64,000 nt of DNA, from the NCBI GenBank assembly GCA_014529385.2, contig CM043947.1, positions 120,540,891 through 120,604,890 on the forward strand. Reading direction: 5' to 3'. The position numbers and the translations under genes were made by a program. The notes below the pieces were generated by a model, which was not told the DNA's origin, did no database searches, and was given only the letters and a program-made list of their open reading frames with translations. Shown here in pieces: positions 1-11,082 of this stretch (position 1 is the stretch's first letter; each line of letters starts with the position of its first letter). Origin of the DNA: Adiantum capillus-veneris. Taxonomy: Eukaryota; Streptophyta; Polypodiopsida; Polypodiales; Pteridaceae.

Positions 1-755
1 AAGATGGTGAGAGCTAGCAGGGTTTGAGAGTAGATTTAGAGGAAGAAGGAGTATCTTACGAGAAAGATGTACATCTCCTCACATAATCACTCATATTAGC
101 ATAGCTTAGCTTAGTAATTAGCTTGGTAGAGGATATGAGCATGCATTGAAGCTTGGCTCTTGGTTGCATTTGCATCCACGTGCCAAGAGTGTGTTGATGT
201 AGGCTTCTATCTCACAAGCTTGGAGTAGGTGATGAGCTCTCCATTAAAGCTTGGGAAGAGATAGTCTTCTCTTTCTTCACACATGAGATTGTGTGAGTGT
301 GTGTGTGATAATGCCTTGCAAAAATCAGCCCCCTCTCTCTCTTGGGCGAGCCCTCTTGCTAATTGCTCTTGCAGGCTCCCCATTGGACCTCCCCAAGTCA
401 AGCCAATGGCTATTAAGCAGCATAAGTGATAGACTTCTGACATGTGTCCCCCTTTCCCATTTTGTGAGAGCTCTCATTGGACCCCTTTGTCTCCTGGCCA
501 ACAGGAATCAGGCAAGCCATTGGGCTCCTGAATGCTCATTGGACCCCTTGGGAGACTGTCCAATAGTCTTTTAGGAGACTTAATTCTCATTGGTTCTTTT
601 ATTAAGTGTTTTTAAATCAATTAAACTAGATTCTCTAGCCTAATTCTCATTGGTCCACCTCCAAGGCCATCCAATAGGAATTGGGCACACCTTGTGGGCA
701 TCTGGGCTAGGGAGCTGACATGTGTCCCTAATTCCCTTTGTGTAAAGGGAGCCTC
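1..755. other. Intergenic stretch, no gene recognised
   Basis: No protein family is recognisable on either strand. The stretch holds a short (TG)n tract near 290-308 and a cluster of CCAAT/ATTGG pentamers listed separately. Phrases around 'tgacatgtgtccc' recur at about 438 and 718, and 'ctcattgg' recurs four times, so it may be the remains of a repetitive regulatory region such as an LTR. Confidence 0.5.
382..684. promoter_or_regulatory. Cluster of CCAAT-box pentamers
   Basis: ATTGG or its complement CCAAT occurs ten times: at 382, 403, 476, 519, 538, 560, 589, 649, 671 and 680. Random sequence of this length would give about one. CCAAT is the NF-Y binding core in plant promoters and LTRs. 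Function here is inference; the cluster may simply reflect an old tandem duplication of a 'ctcattggaccc' phrase. Confidence 0.3.
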
Positions 756-885
<130 letters not shown>

Positions 886-1255
886 ACTTTCTCTCTCATC
901 CCCTAGAAGAAGGGCTCGCCCCCTCCCATGTAGAGATATGCAAAGACTTTTTAGTTACACACAAAGCATCCAATTTCCCCTAGGGTTGACCTTTGGACAC
1001 AACCTTTGAATTTTGGAACCTTACATTTTGGAAGTCTTAATGGGCTGAACCTTAGGGTCTTTTTAGCCCATTGTTGCACATGGCTCTTTTGCAGATGGCC
1101 CCCCCTTTGGATCCCTATTTTCCCTCCTTTGGATCCCTACTATGGCCGGTCTGCTAGCTTAACCAATATTCTAGCTTTTTCTCCCCTGGCACTTCCCCAC
1201 ATTAAATGATCAGTTTAATATGAGAAAATCATTTAGGAGAATTAGATATTGATTA
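886..1255. other. Intergenic, no gene recognised
   Basis: Nothing recognisable. It lies just downstream, on the minus strand, of the Helitron-like Rep fragment. The expected continuation of that protein towards the helicase was looked for here and not found, so the Rep copy is truncated in this stretch. Confidence 0.45.
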
Positions 1256-2408
1256 TTATGACAAGGCATATGTAAGCAGCTTGTTGTGAACTAATTTTTT
1301 GCGGTGCTACCAATCCATCGTAGCCTCTCCAACGTTGTTGCATTGTTTGTGACACAATTATCAACCTGTGTCTTGATTGCTTCTATCAATGTGGTGTCCA
1401 TTTTGTCATGAATGAAGTGCAATAGCTTGATTCTCCATGTGTGTTTAGCACGAATTGTATGTCTGTGTTTGCATCCAAAGTGGAGCTATTGGTTTGTTAA
1501 AGTTGTGAATATATCTTTTGGTTTACGTCTGAGAAAAATAGTCGGTCCTGAGATAGTTGCTTGTAATGCAAGCAAGTATTGTTGCAAGTTGTATCTTTTC
1601 GAGCCATTCCTCAAATGTAGGTGCATGTTTTAAGTCAGTTTGGCTAGGCTCTTTTTTGACTCGCTACAAGTAAAACTTACCTTGCCTAGCCATGCTCGGC
1701 TCAAGTATTTCATGCCACATAACAATCGTGAATGGCATGGGGAAACGTGAAAAACCAAAACGACAGTTTTTTCCCTTCTTTTGGCAAGTCCTGTTATGAT
1801 TGTGCTCGTGAACATTAGAGAGTTCATTGGGCAAGATCTCTCCATCTGCGCTGATGTGGGTATGTACAAATAGCACAATATCTTGATCCAAGGGGGTAGT
1901 GAGTGATGGAGCATTGTCTAGCCACAACAAACCATGATCATGCTAGCTTCCATGACTTTGGAACTCCGTGACAAAAAGGAAGTCTTGGACCTTGCCGCAC
2001 ATGGAGGATTTCGTTCGTCTTGTACCTTGCTGCATATGGAGGATTTAGTTCGTAACAAGTGTTTCATCGCGTTAAACCTATTGACATAGAAATGGCCAAT
2101 CATAAGGGGATCGGCACAAATGAGCTGATGCTGGTATGAACTTAGACTCTCCCCTGGCTCCTGGATCAGTGGGACTAGTGTCTTCAAAGCAACAAGAAGC
2201 TTTGTCCATTGTCCATGTTCGCTTTGCGAAGGAGAACGTGAAAAAAAAATGTGGGTGGTCCAAGTTGTCGAATCATTGCAAAGACATTCTTCTTCGGCTT
2301 TTCCTTGTAGTCGGGGGATGTCCGAAGAGCCTCCAAGTCTCTAAAGCCTAACCTTGATCTAAGAAGCCTCTCTATGTTTGTGTCTTCTACAAGTTGTCTT
2401 GCAGTTAG
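1256..2408 (-). pseudogene. Helitron-like Rep (HUH endonuclease) fragment, Helentron type
   Basis: Read on the minus strand from 2408 leftwards and across several frameshifts, this is the rolling-circle replication initiator part of a Helitron/Helentron protein. The order of motifs is: 'FAMIRQLGPPTFF' (about 2285-2240, frame broken in a T9 run); 'ADPLMIGHFY' (about 2105); the HUH box His-Asp-His (1934-1942) followed by 'GLLWLDNAP'; a His/Cys-rich 'RTCQKKGK' region (about 1785); 'DIQFVLNTHGE' then a YxxxF remnant of the catalytic tyrosine segment (about 1400-1440); and 'ISSQQAAYICL' (about 1280). A stop directly precedes His-Asp-His, and a 35-bp local duplication occurs at about 1983-2052. The family's usual tyrosine pair is Y/Y, while here the second is Phe. 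The fragment starts exactly at the LTR end at 2409, which carries a target-site copy. The helicase portion is absent to the left. Confidence 0.8.
2404..2408. repeat. Target-site duplication copy (CTAAC on minus strand)
   Basis: GTTAG on the plus strand, CTAAC on the minus, sits between the LTR end at 2409 and the Rep frame. The same CTAAC precedes the LTR at 43382. Two copies of one 5-bp target at the two outer ends of matching LTRs indicate a single original insertion. Confidence 0.7.
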
Positions 2409-2553
2409 TGTAAGGCAGAGGGGATTGGAACATGCTAATCCACCCAGCCATGCTCTATATAGTCCCTTGGCCTGCTAAACATAGAGACCCTCTTGACTGC
2501 ATGTCCGTCCTCGCCCTTGGCCCTGCCCTTGGCCCTACCCGGTCCTACCATTA
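2409..2553 (-). mobile_element. 3' LTR of short-LTR (TRIM-like) retroelement, with polypurine tract
   Basis: On the minus strand this is a copy of the LTR at 43382-43524. The stretch around 'ggccaagggactatatagag' is the same in both, and both end in ...CTCTGCCTT(A/T)CA. It is preceded on the minus strand by a purine run, AAGGGGGGAG (2554-2568), as expected of a polypurine tract priming plus-strand DNA, so this is the 3' LTR. The 5' side has diverged: it begins TAATGG rather than TGTCATG. No coding part of the element is seen to its right. Confidence 0.7.
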
Positions 2554-2568
2554 CTCCCCCCTTGGAGA

Positions 2569-2799
2569 AGATTTTTCATCCTAAAAAACAAGAGTAATGA
2601 TACACTAATTTTTTTTACATTGGCATCCTTCATGGATCCATATGTTTGCTTGACCGGAACACGGTTCAGTAGGAGGTTCAATGAAACCAAAAGTAACATC
2701 TTGATTTTCTACATTGTTGTCCATTTGCAACCATCTTGTGTTATCGGTTTCTATCCAATCATAGTGTGTAGACTCCATTTAGAACTCACATGAGCATGC
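2569..2799. other. No gene recognised
   Basis: A+T-rich sequence between the polypurine tract and the first long direct repeat. On the minus strand it would be the inner 3' part of the short-LTR element. No coding potential is seen. Confidence 0.4.
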
Positions 2800-4160
2800 T
2801 TAACGAGTTATCACAACAAAGATGTATCCGAAAGAGTACCTCTTTTCACTTTCCATGAAAGTAACTTGCTGACATAACTCATTAGCCAAGTTTAAGTCCT
2901 TGATTTGTTCTCAAATTTCATTAGTAAACAACCCCACTATAACTAGTGTTCAAGGTTGAGAACATGACTTATACATGAAGAGACTAAACCTAGTCCCAAA
3001 CATGCTTTAACTTCTGATAAGCAAACTCCAAGTAGAGCAATAAATGCTTACTAATTGGGTTGCTTGGTGTTAACGTATGCACTTTACATATCTTTTAACA
3101 CAAGATTACACTTCGTAATCTATCTATCCCCTTGGATAACTGACAATACTGAGGTGTTTTTCCCCACGGTTTACAGACAGTCTTCCCAGATGACTGGTAA
3201 ATGGGGATCACAATATTGTACAACATTGCTAAGGAATCAACAAATCCTAAATAACCATCTTGGTTAACTTGAAATATCCACAAGCACCCAAACTGAGCCA
3301 TGACCTCTATTGGTCATTGGTAGACCCAAAAGTAATCTCATAGAGATACTGCACATAGAGTGCAAAATGCTTCATAAGCAGCTAATGTGATGAATATGCA
3401 TGCTGCTCCAAATCAGCCTTTGTTAAACACTAGGGCCCATAACACCAAAGTGTGCATGCATTTAGCAAAAAACAACTCCGAATCTGTATATCTATGATCA
3501 TCCTTGCCAATACTTATGGCGAATGTGATGCTCCTAGCACACATTAAAGAGGAGTGTAAATAGTTTTGAAAAGAAACTAAATACATTTGATGTAATCATT
3601 TGCAAGCCTTCCTAAAATGTTTGAACCATAATAGAAGGTGAAACATTAATCACTTCTATGTACAAACAACGAAACTTTTTCATTAACAACTCATAGCCTT
3701 GTTATATGCATAAACAACCATCCGTTAATTTTGTTTAGTAGCACTTGTACTTTAACAAGTCATTCTAAGTATCCGATAATTTCTGGCCCCACTGATATTG
3801 TTCCTGACACGCAGCCTGAAAACGGGTTATAAAACGGATTCGACCAGCACCTAGGGATGTTGTCGTGACAGATACTTGAAATAGTGGGTACCAGTGTCAG
3901 TCCTAGAGACTCATATTCTCCACATGTGGAACATGTCTCGTGTAGGGTGTCTGAAAAAAGAACACCCTTTAAGTACAAGACGTACTTGTGCGTGGAGGTA
4001 ACTGCAAACACTCTACGGCGGGAGTGAGAGGGACCCTCATTAGCCTTGCTCCACACTGGCTAAACCGAACTCTTGAGTTCCTAGACCATGTTGCATCCCA
4101 TGTGACAACATGTGCCAAATAAACCCTACAAGTGGGTCTATAATTACATAATGCAGAAAC
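2800..4160. repeat. Long diverged direct repeat, copy 1
   Basis: Aligns by eye in the same orientation with 5200-6446. Shared landmarks in the same order are: 'gtgttcaa.gttga.aac' (2947/5330), 'taacgtatgc' (3072/5406), 'cccataacacc' (3429/5811), 'aatttctggcc' (3777/6069), 'atattctccacatgtgga' (3912/6209) and 'ctccacactggctaaaccg' (4050/6335). Identity looks around two thirds with many indels. No protein family is recognisable, so these may be the two ancient LTRs, or a tandem copy, of an unknown element. Confidence 0.6.
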
Positions 4161-5099
4161 CTATATTGGACACTACAGCCCAAACTTCTTGGCTCTTACA
4201 TGACCTTGTCATCTTGTTGAAGAGCAAAAATGGATAAAAACAAAGAAGTTATGCATCCTACTTGGAAAAGGAAACAAAAACATAGAAATAAAACCTAATC
4301 AGATGTGTATCTGTAGGTTGACCATAGTGTTCACTTATTCGTAGTGAAAGGAACCTTCCCAAATTTTCCGCCTGCAAAGGCCTAGGAACACTGATTGAAA
4401 ATTAGTGAAATACAAGTAGTATTGCACATGTAACTTTAGGTGTTGCCTTTGCAATCTAGACCCGTTGGTTAAAATCAACATTGTCAAACCCCTTGGTGGT
4501 TAAACTTTGCAGGAAAACTTCTCAACTAGCAGCCGGCCCTTTGCCTATGTCTGTGACCCCCTTGGGTTTTCCCATGACATTACATTACCTTTGAAGTTTA
4601 AATTTTTTCACTACCCCTTGGTAGTTTATGGACTTCTTTCCTTGAAAATGCAAGTGTGAAGGTTCCAAGAATCGACCATCCACCCTTACTAAGTGTTTTA
4701 GCAATCACGACCTGGGTCTTACCCCAAAAATGTACTCATATAGACACTCTTAGTGCTAATAGGAGCTCCACTAAAGCTGGAGTCGTATGCACAACTAGAT
4801 CTTTTTCACACCAAAAAAACCATAATCTTGGGTTTTTGTACAGTCGTGTTGTCTAAAATGCTGGTTTCATCTATACACCTTGGTAGAGATAAGCCCTTAC
4901 GAGTTTAAGACGTTCAAAAACTCAACTTGACTGTCATAAAGTGTGTAGTGCTAAAATAATGCCCAAAAAATCACTAATGGCAAGAGTCTTGCTTGTCCAT
5001 TATAATCGATGGGTACTCAACTGGATAGAATTGTTTAATCTTGAAATCAATCATTGATGAACTACAAAGAGATGGCTCTTAGCCACTCCAAAATTGTAA
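4161..5099. other. No gene recognised
   Basis: Sequence between the two long direct repeats. No conserved protein motif, RNA gene or tandem repeat is seen. If the repeats are LTRs, this would be a residual internal region without coding content. Confidence 0.4.
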
Positions 5100-5192
5100 G
5101 AACTAGGGAAAGCTAAACAGTGTGGACAGGGGATCCGTCTAGAGCAAGGATCTAGGAGCCCGCCTATATTATGGGGGGTTGGGAGGAGGATC
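5100..5192 (+). mobile_element. Fragment of TRIM-like LTR (same family as 46170)
   Basis: The stretch from 'acagtgtggacaggggatcc' to 'tatattatggggggttggg' matches 46203-46268 with few changes. An upstream 'aactaggg' phrase also matches the sequence just before that LTR. The primer-binding-site end seen at 46293 is missing, so this is a truncated LTR lying between the two long direct repeats. Confidence 0.7.
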
Positions 5193-5199
5193 CTATGTC

Positions 5200-6446
5200 A
5201 TAGTTTGGAACACAAAGAACTACATGTTCATCCCTAATGAAGGTTACTTGCCAACATACTTTGTCAGTACACCTGGTAAGTCCTTGACTTATGAAACTAT
5301 TGAAACAATATCCAACCCCACCACAACAAGTGTTCAAAGTTGAAAACCTTACTTAAGCAAATTCTAGAATAGGGAGAAAATCATCTATTCAGAAATCCAT
5401 TGTGCTAACGTATGCTCTTAGCAAATCCTTTAGCAAAAGAAATACTTGTAAGCTGCCCATCTAACACGAGATGAATAGCAGCAGTAAGAGTGAGGTGCTT
5501 TTTCCCAACCACTTACAGAAAGTCTTCCACGACTATCAATAAACGAGGACTCAATCATTGAGTATCCAGCCATATATTTGATATGGAGTGGAGAGAACCA
5601 ACTAGGTTGAAAGCGGTTTGGAGTGGAGTAAGCTCATAGAGTTTAAACCTACCAACTACACACACCCATACGTAGCCGTTACCTTGTACGGTAGGGTGTA
5701 AACTCATAAATCTGCTTGAAAAGTTGCACTTGAAGTGCAAAAAATTGCAAAAACAAAAAATTCCATGAATTAGCATGCCGATCCAAATAAATCAATGTTA
5801 AACACTAGGGCCCATAACACCTAGTGTGCATGCGTTTAACACAAATATATCGGAACCGTAATTCCATGATGAGACTTTCCACGATACATACGTGAAAGTC
5901 TTGCAACAAAAGTTGGACCATAATAGAATGTGACAACCCGGTCACACCTACGTACCAACCATGAGACATTCTCATGAACATAGCATACTTTGCTATATGT
6001 AGAAACAACCCTCCGTTAAGGTGGTTTCACAACACTTGTAATCACAACAAGTCTGTACTTAGTACCTGACAATTTCTGGCCACTGAAAATGTTCCTGATA
6101 CAGTTTGCTCCAAATGGTCTAATAAACGGATGCGACCAGTACGTAGGGACTTCGTCGCGACACATCATTAAAAATCGGGCGCCAGTGTCAATCCCAGAGA
6201 ATCATATTCTCCACATGTGGAATATGTCTCAAATAAGGATGTCAGGAGAAGTGACATCCTTCAAGTACTAGCTATACTTGTGTGTGGAGGTAACAAACAC
6301 TCTGCAACAAGAGCGAGAGTGACCCTCATTATCTTGCTCCACACTGGCTAAACCGAACTCCTTGAGTTCGTAGACCATTTTGTATCCCATGTGACAACAT
6401 GTGTCAAATTGAACCCTAAAAGTAGGTTCGTAACAGCATAAGGTAG
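5200..6446. repeat. Long diverged direct repeat, copy 2
   Basis: Second copy of the 2800-4160 repeat, with the landmarks listed there. It ends where the Helitron-like helicase frame becomes recognisable, so the repeat boundary also marks the 5' truncation of that gene. Confidence 0.6.
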
Positions 6447-6710
6447 AAAGATAGGTCACAACGCCGACTATCCTAAGGCACTGCTGATGGCATATACAGG
6501 CAAGGAAAAATTCAACATTGGATGTACAACTATACACTCAGCTTTGCATTTGCCTTTGATAATTACGACACACACAAGCCTTGGAGCAAAAACGTTGGAT
6601 GCATTGTCCTTACTTTATCAAGATTTGGAGACAGTAGTGTTCGATGAAGTCTCCTTGATAGCATCAAGTGTTCTCTCATTGACCGACTCACGTCTTCATG
6701 CCATCAACGT
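6446..6710 (+). pseudogene. Helentron-type Pif1 helicase, upstream piece
   Basis: The frame read from about 6448 gives 'PKALLMAYTGKEKFNIG' followed by 'TTIHSALHLPL'. This is the conserved block after the Walker A loop of Pif1-family helicases encoded by Helitrons. It then gives 'VVFDEVS', the DExx box (Asp-Glu at 6643-6648), and 'DSRLHAIN'. The Walker A motif itself is missing because the 5' side is cut at the long direct repeat. The frame stops at the start of an LTR (6711) and resumes in phase at 14661. The helicase would unwind DNA during rolling-circle transposition. It is a pseudogene by truncation, insertion and later stops. Confidence 0.85.
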
Positions 6711-7914
6711 TGTCAGGCATTTTTTGGGTAAAAATAAAGTCACTGATCTATGCTAAAAAGCTTACCCACTAGCCTCGAGTACATATGTGTATATAGTGGT
6801 TTGAGTCTCAAGAGTTCTCTTGTAAAAATTCATGTACAAAGGCTTGGTTCTGCTAAGTTATTTGCTGGAGTTTCGGGTTGGTTGAACTTTCAAAAGATGT
6901 TTTTCAATGAGCATTTTTAGTTGTGCTTGATAGCTCGTGAATCGGACTCATACATCATGAGTTACATGCATTTGAGTGGCGGTTCCTTACTTAGGAAGTG
7001 GTTGTTGATGCATGCAAGGAAAGGCAAGTGGGACGATTTGATGGATTTAATTAGAAATGATGTGGTCAAGGATTTTTGGAGATAGCCGAACTGATAAGCT
7101 CCAAGACGTGCTTTACGGCGTCGTATTTGACACTCGGAGTCATCCGCCATGCCTCCGCCAAGATTGCTCGGTGTGGGGAGCAAAACAGGAAATTTGTATG
7201 CGTAGGTCGGAAGGTGGGAGGATGGTGCCAAGTGGCAATGGAGTAATCCCACATGGGGGGGGAGCAAGTGGAAAATGGAGGGTATAAGGGGGGGAGTGAG
7301 TACCCCTTAAGGTTGAATCAAAGGGGGTAATGGAGCTCTCTTGCCTTGCCCATGCGGGCTCATGGACTTTGGGGGAGGAAGAGGCACCATTCTCAGTTCA
7401 CACACCCTACCCAGGTGCCTGGTCAAGGTTTTGGTCCCCTGGACACTTCCTCTACCCCTTTCCTTGGTCAAAAAGTGACCTACATGCCATTTTTTACTCA
7501 AATAAGGCCCAAAATGAGCCAATTAAAAGGGGCCTACGAGGAGAGTCATGTCGGCTAAGAGGAGAGAGAAAATTCCTTGGGATAAGAACCAAAAAATCCC
7601 CCTTTTTGCTTGCAAAGACTAGTTTTTTTGGAGCTTTTGAGAGATACCCCATCTTCGAAAGCTTGTAACTCTCTCATCTGTTGTCGGAATCAAGCATATG
7701 GATACTCTACAAAGATCTACATGACACAAGGTTTATCTTTATGGTCTCAATTTTGAGTAATTTTAATCATGGTTTGGATTAGAGCTGTTTCCCGCCCGAC
7801 TTTACAGGTGTTCAACATATGTGTTTTCTGCAGCTTTAGGGTGTTTCTTTTAGACGCTGTGGTGTGTGCAAGGCTATAGAGGTTCTTATTTTCCTTCTTT
7901 TTTGCACACTAACA
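6711..7914 (+). repeat. 5' LTR of Tat-type element
   Basis: Matches 13426-14660 throughout, with scattered substitutions and small indels. The most obvious is a 30-bp block present at about 14320-14350 in the 3' LTR and absent here. It contains GGGG-rich tracts near 7285 and 7365. Frames open across 7300-7670 are LTR sequence, not genes. Confidence 0.9.
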
Positions 7915-7919
7915 TCATT

Positions 7920-7937
7920 TTGGTGCCCCCACTGAGG
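7920..7937 (+). other. Primer-binding site candidate of Tat-type element
   Basis: TGGTGCCCCCACTGAGG lies six bases after the 5' LTR end. The TGG start (complement of tRNA CCA) and the position are right for a tRNA primer site. The tRNA identity was not determined, but it is not the initiator-Met type used by several other elements here. Confidence 0.5.
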
Positions 7938-8226
7938 AGCAAACGCTCCTATGCTCCAATTCCATAGAAATATGTCTATTCTACATGTAGTGAATGTAAA
8001 AGGGATCTGGGTCCTTATGGACAACCGCCTATGTATGTGCAAATTATGGACAACACTTGAGGCGGTCATATATTTGGATTGCAGCCTTTGGAGAGTCATG
8101 ACGTTTTGGGAAGCCAAGCACTGGTGGCTCGGTTACCCAGTGTGAGGTGGATTAGGTACTGGAGTGATCCATCAACATCCCTTGAGCTTTCGACGTCACA
8201 TGTAAGTGTTTTTGTGGCAATCAAAC

Positions 8227-8908
8227 ATGGCAGATGAGTTCCCACAGTTTCATGGATTGCCTAAAGAAAATGCACAAATATTTATTGAAAAGTTGGAAGT
8301 CAATTTCTTACTGAAAAATATACTAGACCAAGCTATAGTGTTGGGGCTGCTACAATATAGTTTACAGGATGTGGTAAAAGTTTGGTTACACAATTTTGGG
8401 GAGTTGATGCAGGCACAACATCCATGGGTAATTTTGGATTACAATCATGTGAAGCAGGATTTCCTGGTACAATACAGATCCATTGAAGTACCTGATGAAG
8501 TTTGGCATGAAATTCTGGGTACACTCATAGGGCTAATCAAAGTGTTGATGATTTTGTCATGCAGTTCACCCGTTTATGGGATAAATGGGCCCCGGCTTTG
8601 GAAAACGAGATCCTTCCATCCATGTTAAAGAAGGACCGTTTTGTGGCAAACCTAAAAGAAAGTCTGAAGTTCAAAGTTGAGCTGAAAAGACCCGTCGCCT
8701 TCGAGGAGGCAGTCGCCATTGCCAGAGAGAAAGAATGGAAAGCTCAAAGGTTGAATGAATACGAGAAAGCAATCCCTGAGAAAAATAATGATAGCCAAAA
8801 GGAGGAGAATCGAGCAGAATCTGGAGGCCAACCTGTTCAAAGGGCTGCTAATACTGAACATTTACAACAAAATACGCAAGACATGATGACCATGATGCGG
8901 GAATTATG
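8227..8908 (+). pseudogene. Gag of Tat-type element, frameshifted
   Basis: The frame starts with ATG at 8227 ('MADEFPQFHG') and reads a gag capsid-like segment: 'FIEKLEVNFLLKN', 'VKVWLHNFGEL' and 'DYNHVKQDFLVQY'. It shifts frame near 8540 and continues as 'FTRLWDKWAPAL' to 'TMMREL', with a Lys/Glu-rich charged tail at about 8720-8830. Gag would form the virus-like particle. The zinc knuckle follows in a different frame. At least two frame breaks exclude function. Confidence 0.75.
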
Positions 8909-9048
8909 ACTTAGTGTTCTTGGTGGTGGACATGGTCGTGGTCGTGGACGTGGTAGAGGAATGGCTCAGCCGTGTGAAGCTCAGCCTAATGCAAATACCG
9001 GTCGTGGACAAGGCGGTTTTGAGCTGTAGAGGAGGTTCATCCCCACTT

Positions 9049-9089
9049 GTTATAATTGCGGTGAACTTGGTCATATTAGCATTTATTGT
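9049..9089 (+). pseudogene. Gag zinc knuckle (CCHC)
   Basis: Read in its own frame this gives C-Y-N-C-G-E-L-G-H-I-S-I-Y-C, the CX2CX4HX4C nucleocapsid knuckle that binds RNA. The upstream Gly/Arg-rich coding (GRG repeats at about 8928-9015) is typical of the region before a knuckle. It is separated from the capsid part by a frameshift or stop. Confidence 0.8.
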
Positions 9090-9226
9090 TCAAAGCCATT
9101 AGGGATGGGAGGGAATATGTTTCCACTTCCTCAGTAGATTCCTAACAGAGCTAATGATTATGCATTGGATATACAAGGAGATCAAGGTACTGGACATGAA
9201 AATCAAACTCAACCTCCGGTGGTCAT

Positions 9227-10266
9227 GTGGGTATTGTGCAAGTCAAAAAGAAAGAAGCACATGTGCTACCAGTAGGCAAAAGAGAGAGGGAAGGTTATGC
9301 AACACTATGGCCTACCAAAAAGAAAGGGAAGGAGAAAGAGGGTGAAGATGCGAAAGCCAAGAGAAAGAGAAAGCCTCGTAGACAATTTGAAGTGGCAGAT
9401 TTACCTTTTGGAGAAGGCCAAACAGCTTACAGTTTAAAGGAAGAATTGATTGGGAAGAAAGTGGATTGTACTTTTGAACAGTTGATGAACATGGTGCCCA
9501 AACTTAAAAGGCAGTGGAAGTCATTAGTGAATCCAGAAAAAGAGCTGAAGCATGGACAGGTCAGAGTGTTGTCTGTGGGAGAGTTACCCAACATCTATTC
9601 TGTGGTGAACGCTTGGCACAAAGGTGTGGGCATGGGAGAAGCTTACATTGATGGAGGTGCTCAAGTTTGTGTGATCACACAGTCATGTGTCGAGAGACTG
9701 GGTCTCATTACATGCGAAAGCTCTGGGTTTCGGATTTGACTAGCAAACCATGCCAAAGTGAAATTTTTGGGAATGATCAAGAATTTGGAAGTCGAAGTCT
9801 TTAACGTGAAGGTTATGGTAAACTTTCATGTTATGCTAGCTGGCCTGGAGCCTTTCCTCTCATCCTGGGACGACCTTGTTTGAGAGCTATTGGTGCCGTG
9901 CAAGTTTGGGGCAAGGGCATAATAGGTGTACATTGCAAGAAGGGTGAAAAGAGAGTGTTTGATATGACTACTAAACAAACTATGACACTTGAAGATGTGA
10001 GTGAGAATGATGAGTCCGAAACTACCAGTGATGATAGTTTTGAAGACTCAGAAAGTAGCACTACATCGAGTTCTAGTGATGAGGCTCAAGTGTCATTCTT
10101 GTTGTTGGATGAGGAACAGCAAGAAATTAGTGAAGTGTTGCAAATATCATGGAATATAAATGCTTCAAGCCATTTAGAGCAACTTGAAGAGTTGATGCAA
10201 CCTAAACAGGAACTGCCACTGAAGAAAGAGTTGATCCAAAATATGTTGAGTACTGATTTGACATAA
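9227..10266 (+). pseudogene. Aspartic protease region of Tat-type element
   Basis: After a basic Lys/Arg-rich linker the frame reads 'AYIDGGAQVCVITQSCVERL' (Asp at 9650-9652), the retropepsin active-site region. The usual D-S/T-G-A is D-G-G-A here. A shift near 9735 leads, through 'VMVNFHVMLAGL', to 'LILGRPCLRAIGA' (about 9863-9900), the second conserved protease block. An acidic Ser/Asp/Glu-rich spacer then runs to a stop at 10264. The protease would mature the polyprotein. Frame breaks and the altered active-site triplet indicate a dead copy. Confidence 0.75.
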
Positions 10267-10413
10267 GGAGAAAGAAAGAAGTACTTAGCAATGTTGGATA
10301 TGTTTCCAAATCTTTTTATTACCTCATATTAGGAAATAAGGGGTTTTGTTGGGGATCCTGTGAAGATCGAGCTAGTTGAAGGGGCAAAGCCAATACGGTA
10401 GAAATTAAGAAGG

Positions 10414-11067
10414 ATGGGTAAGGAACAGATGAATGCTTTAAAGGAAGAAGTGGATAAACTATTGGATGCAGGGTTTATTGTGCCAGTTGATAATGCTGAA
10501 TGGGTGAGCCCTATAGTGGTCACTCCGAAGAAAGATGGGCGCTGGAGAGTTTGTGTTGATTACAAGCCATTGAATGCAGTGACCAAGAAAGATCCTTACC
10601 CTTTGCCTTTCATTGATCAACTTCTAGATGCATTGACTGGTTTTGAAAGACACAGTGTCTGTGATGGTTATTTAGGATATTTTCAGCTTATCCTTGCTCC
10701 TGAAGACCGCAAAAAGACTACTTTTATCACGCCATGGGGTTGTTTTTGCTTTTGCTGCATTCTTTTTGGGTTGACATACAGTTCAAGGAAAGAGCATGGT
10801 TAAAAGCTTGAAATGACTTTTGCAAGGTATGATGAATGCAGGGGTCAGCTCAATCCTAAGAAATGTTATTTGGCACAGCCACGGGTGAAGCTTCTTGGGC
10901 ATGTGATTTTAGAAAATGGAATTGAAGCACATCCAGAGAAAGTGGAGGCTTTGTTGTTATTATCATCTCCAAATATACCAGACAGTTGGCCACTTACATA
11001 TAGAAGGTTAGATATCTGTCATACCTTTGGCTTCACAGCTATTGTATCCATTGCAGAAAACAATTAA
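10414..11067 (+). pseudogene. Reverse transcriptase of Tat-type element, catalytic block deleted
   Basis: The RT fingers/palm are clear: 'LLDAGFIVPVDNAEWVSPIV', 'KDGRWRVCVDYKPLNAVTKK', 'DPYPLPFIDQLLD' and 'HSVCDGYLGYFQL' (usual catalytic Asp present), then 'TFITPWG'. At 10765-10776 'FGLT' is followed at once by 'SSRKEHG', a stop, and then 'LNPKKCYLAQPRVKLLGH'. The roughly 30-residue segment that normally carries the Y/F-x-D-D active site is therefore missing, apparently through a deletion of about 100 bp at about 10778. This RT cannot be active. Confidence 0.9.
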
Positions 11068-11082
11068 GAATGATCCCTTGGA

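Noticed and set aside
7307-7668. Overlapping open frames in the 5' LTR of the Tat element, with counterparts at 13.9-14.4 kb
   Set aside because: They lie wholly inside the LTRs, differ between the two copies and show no protein motif.
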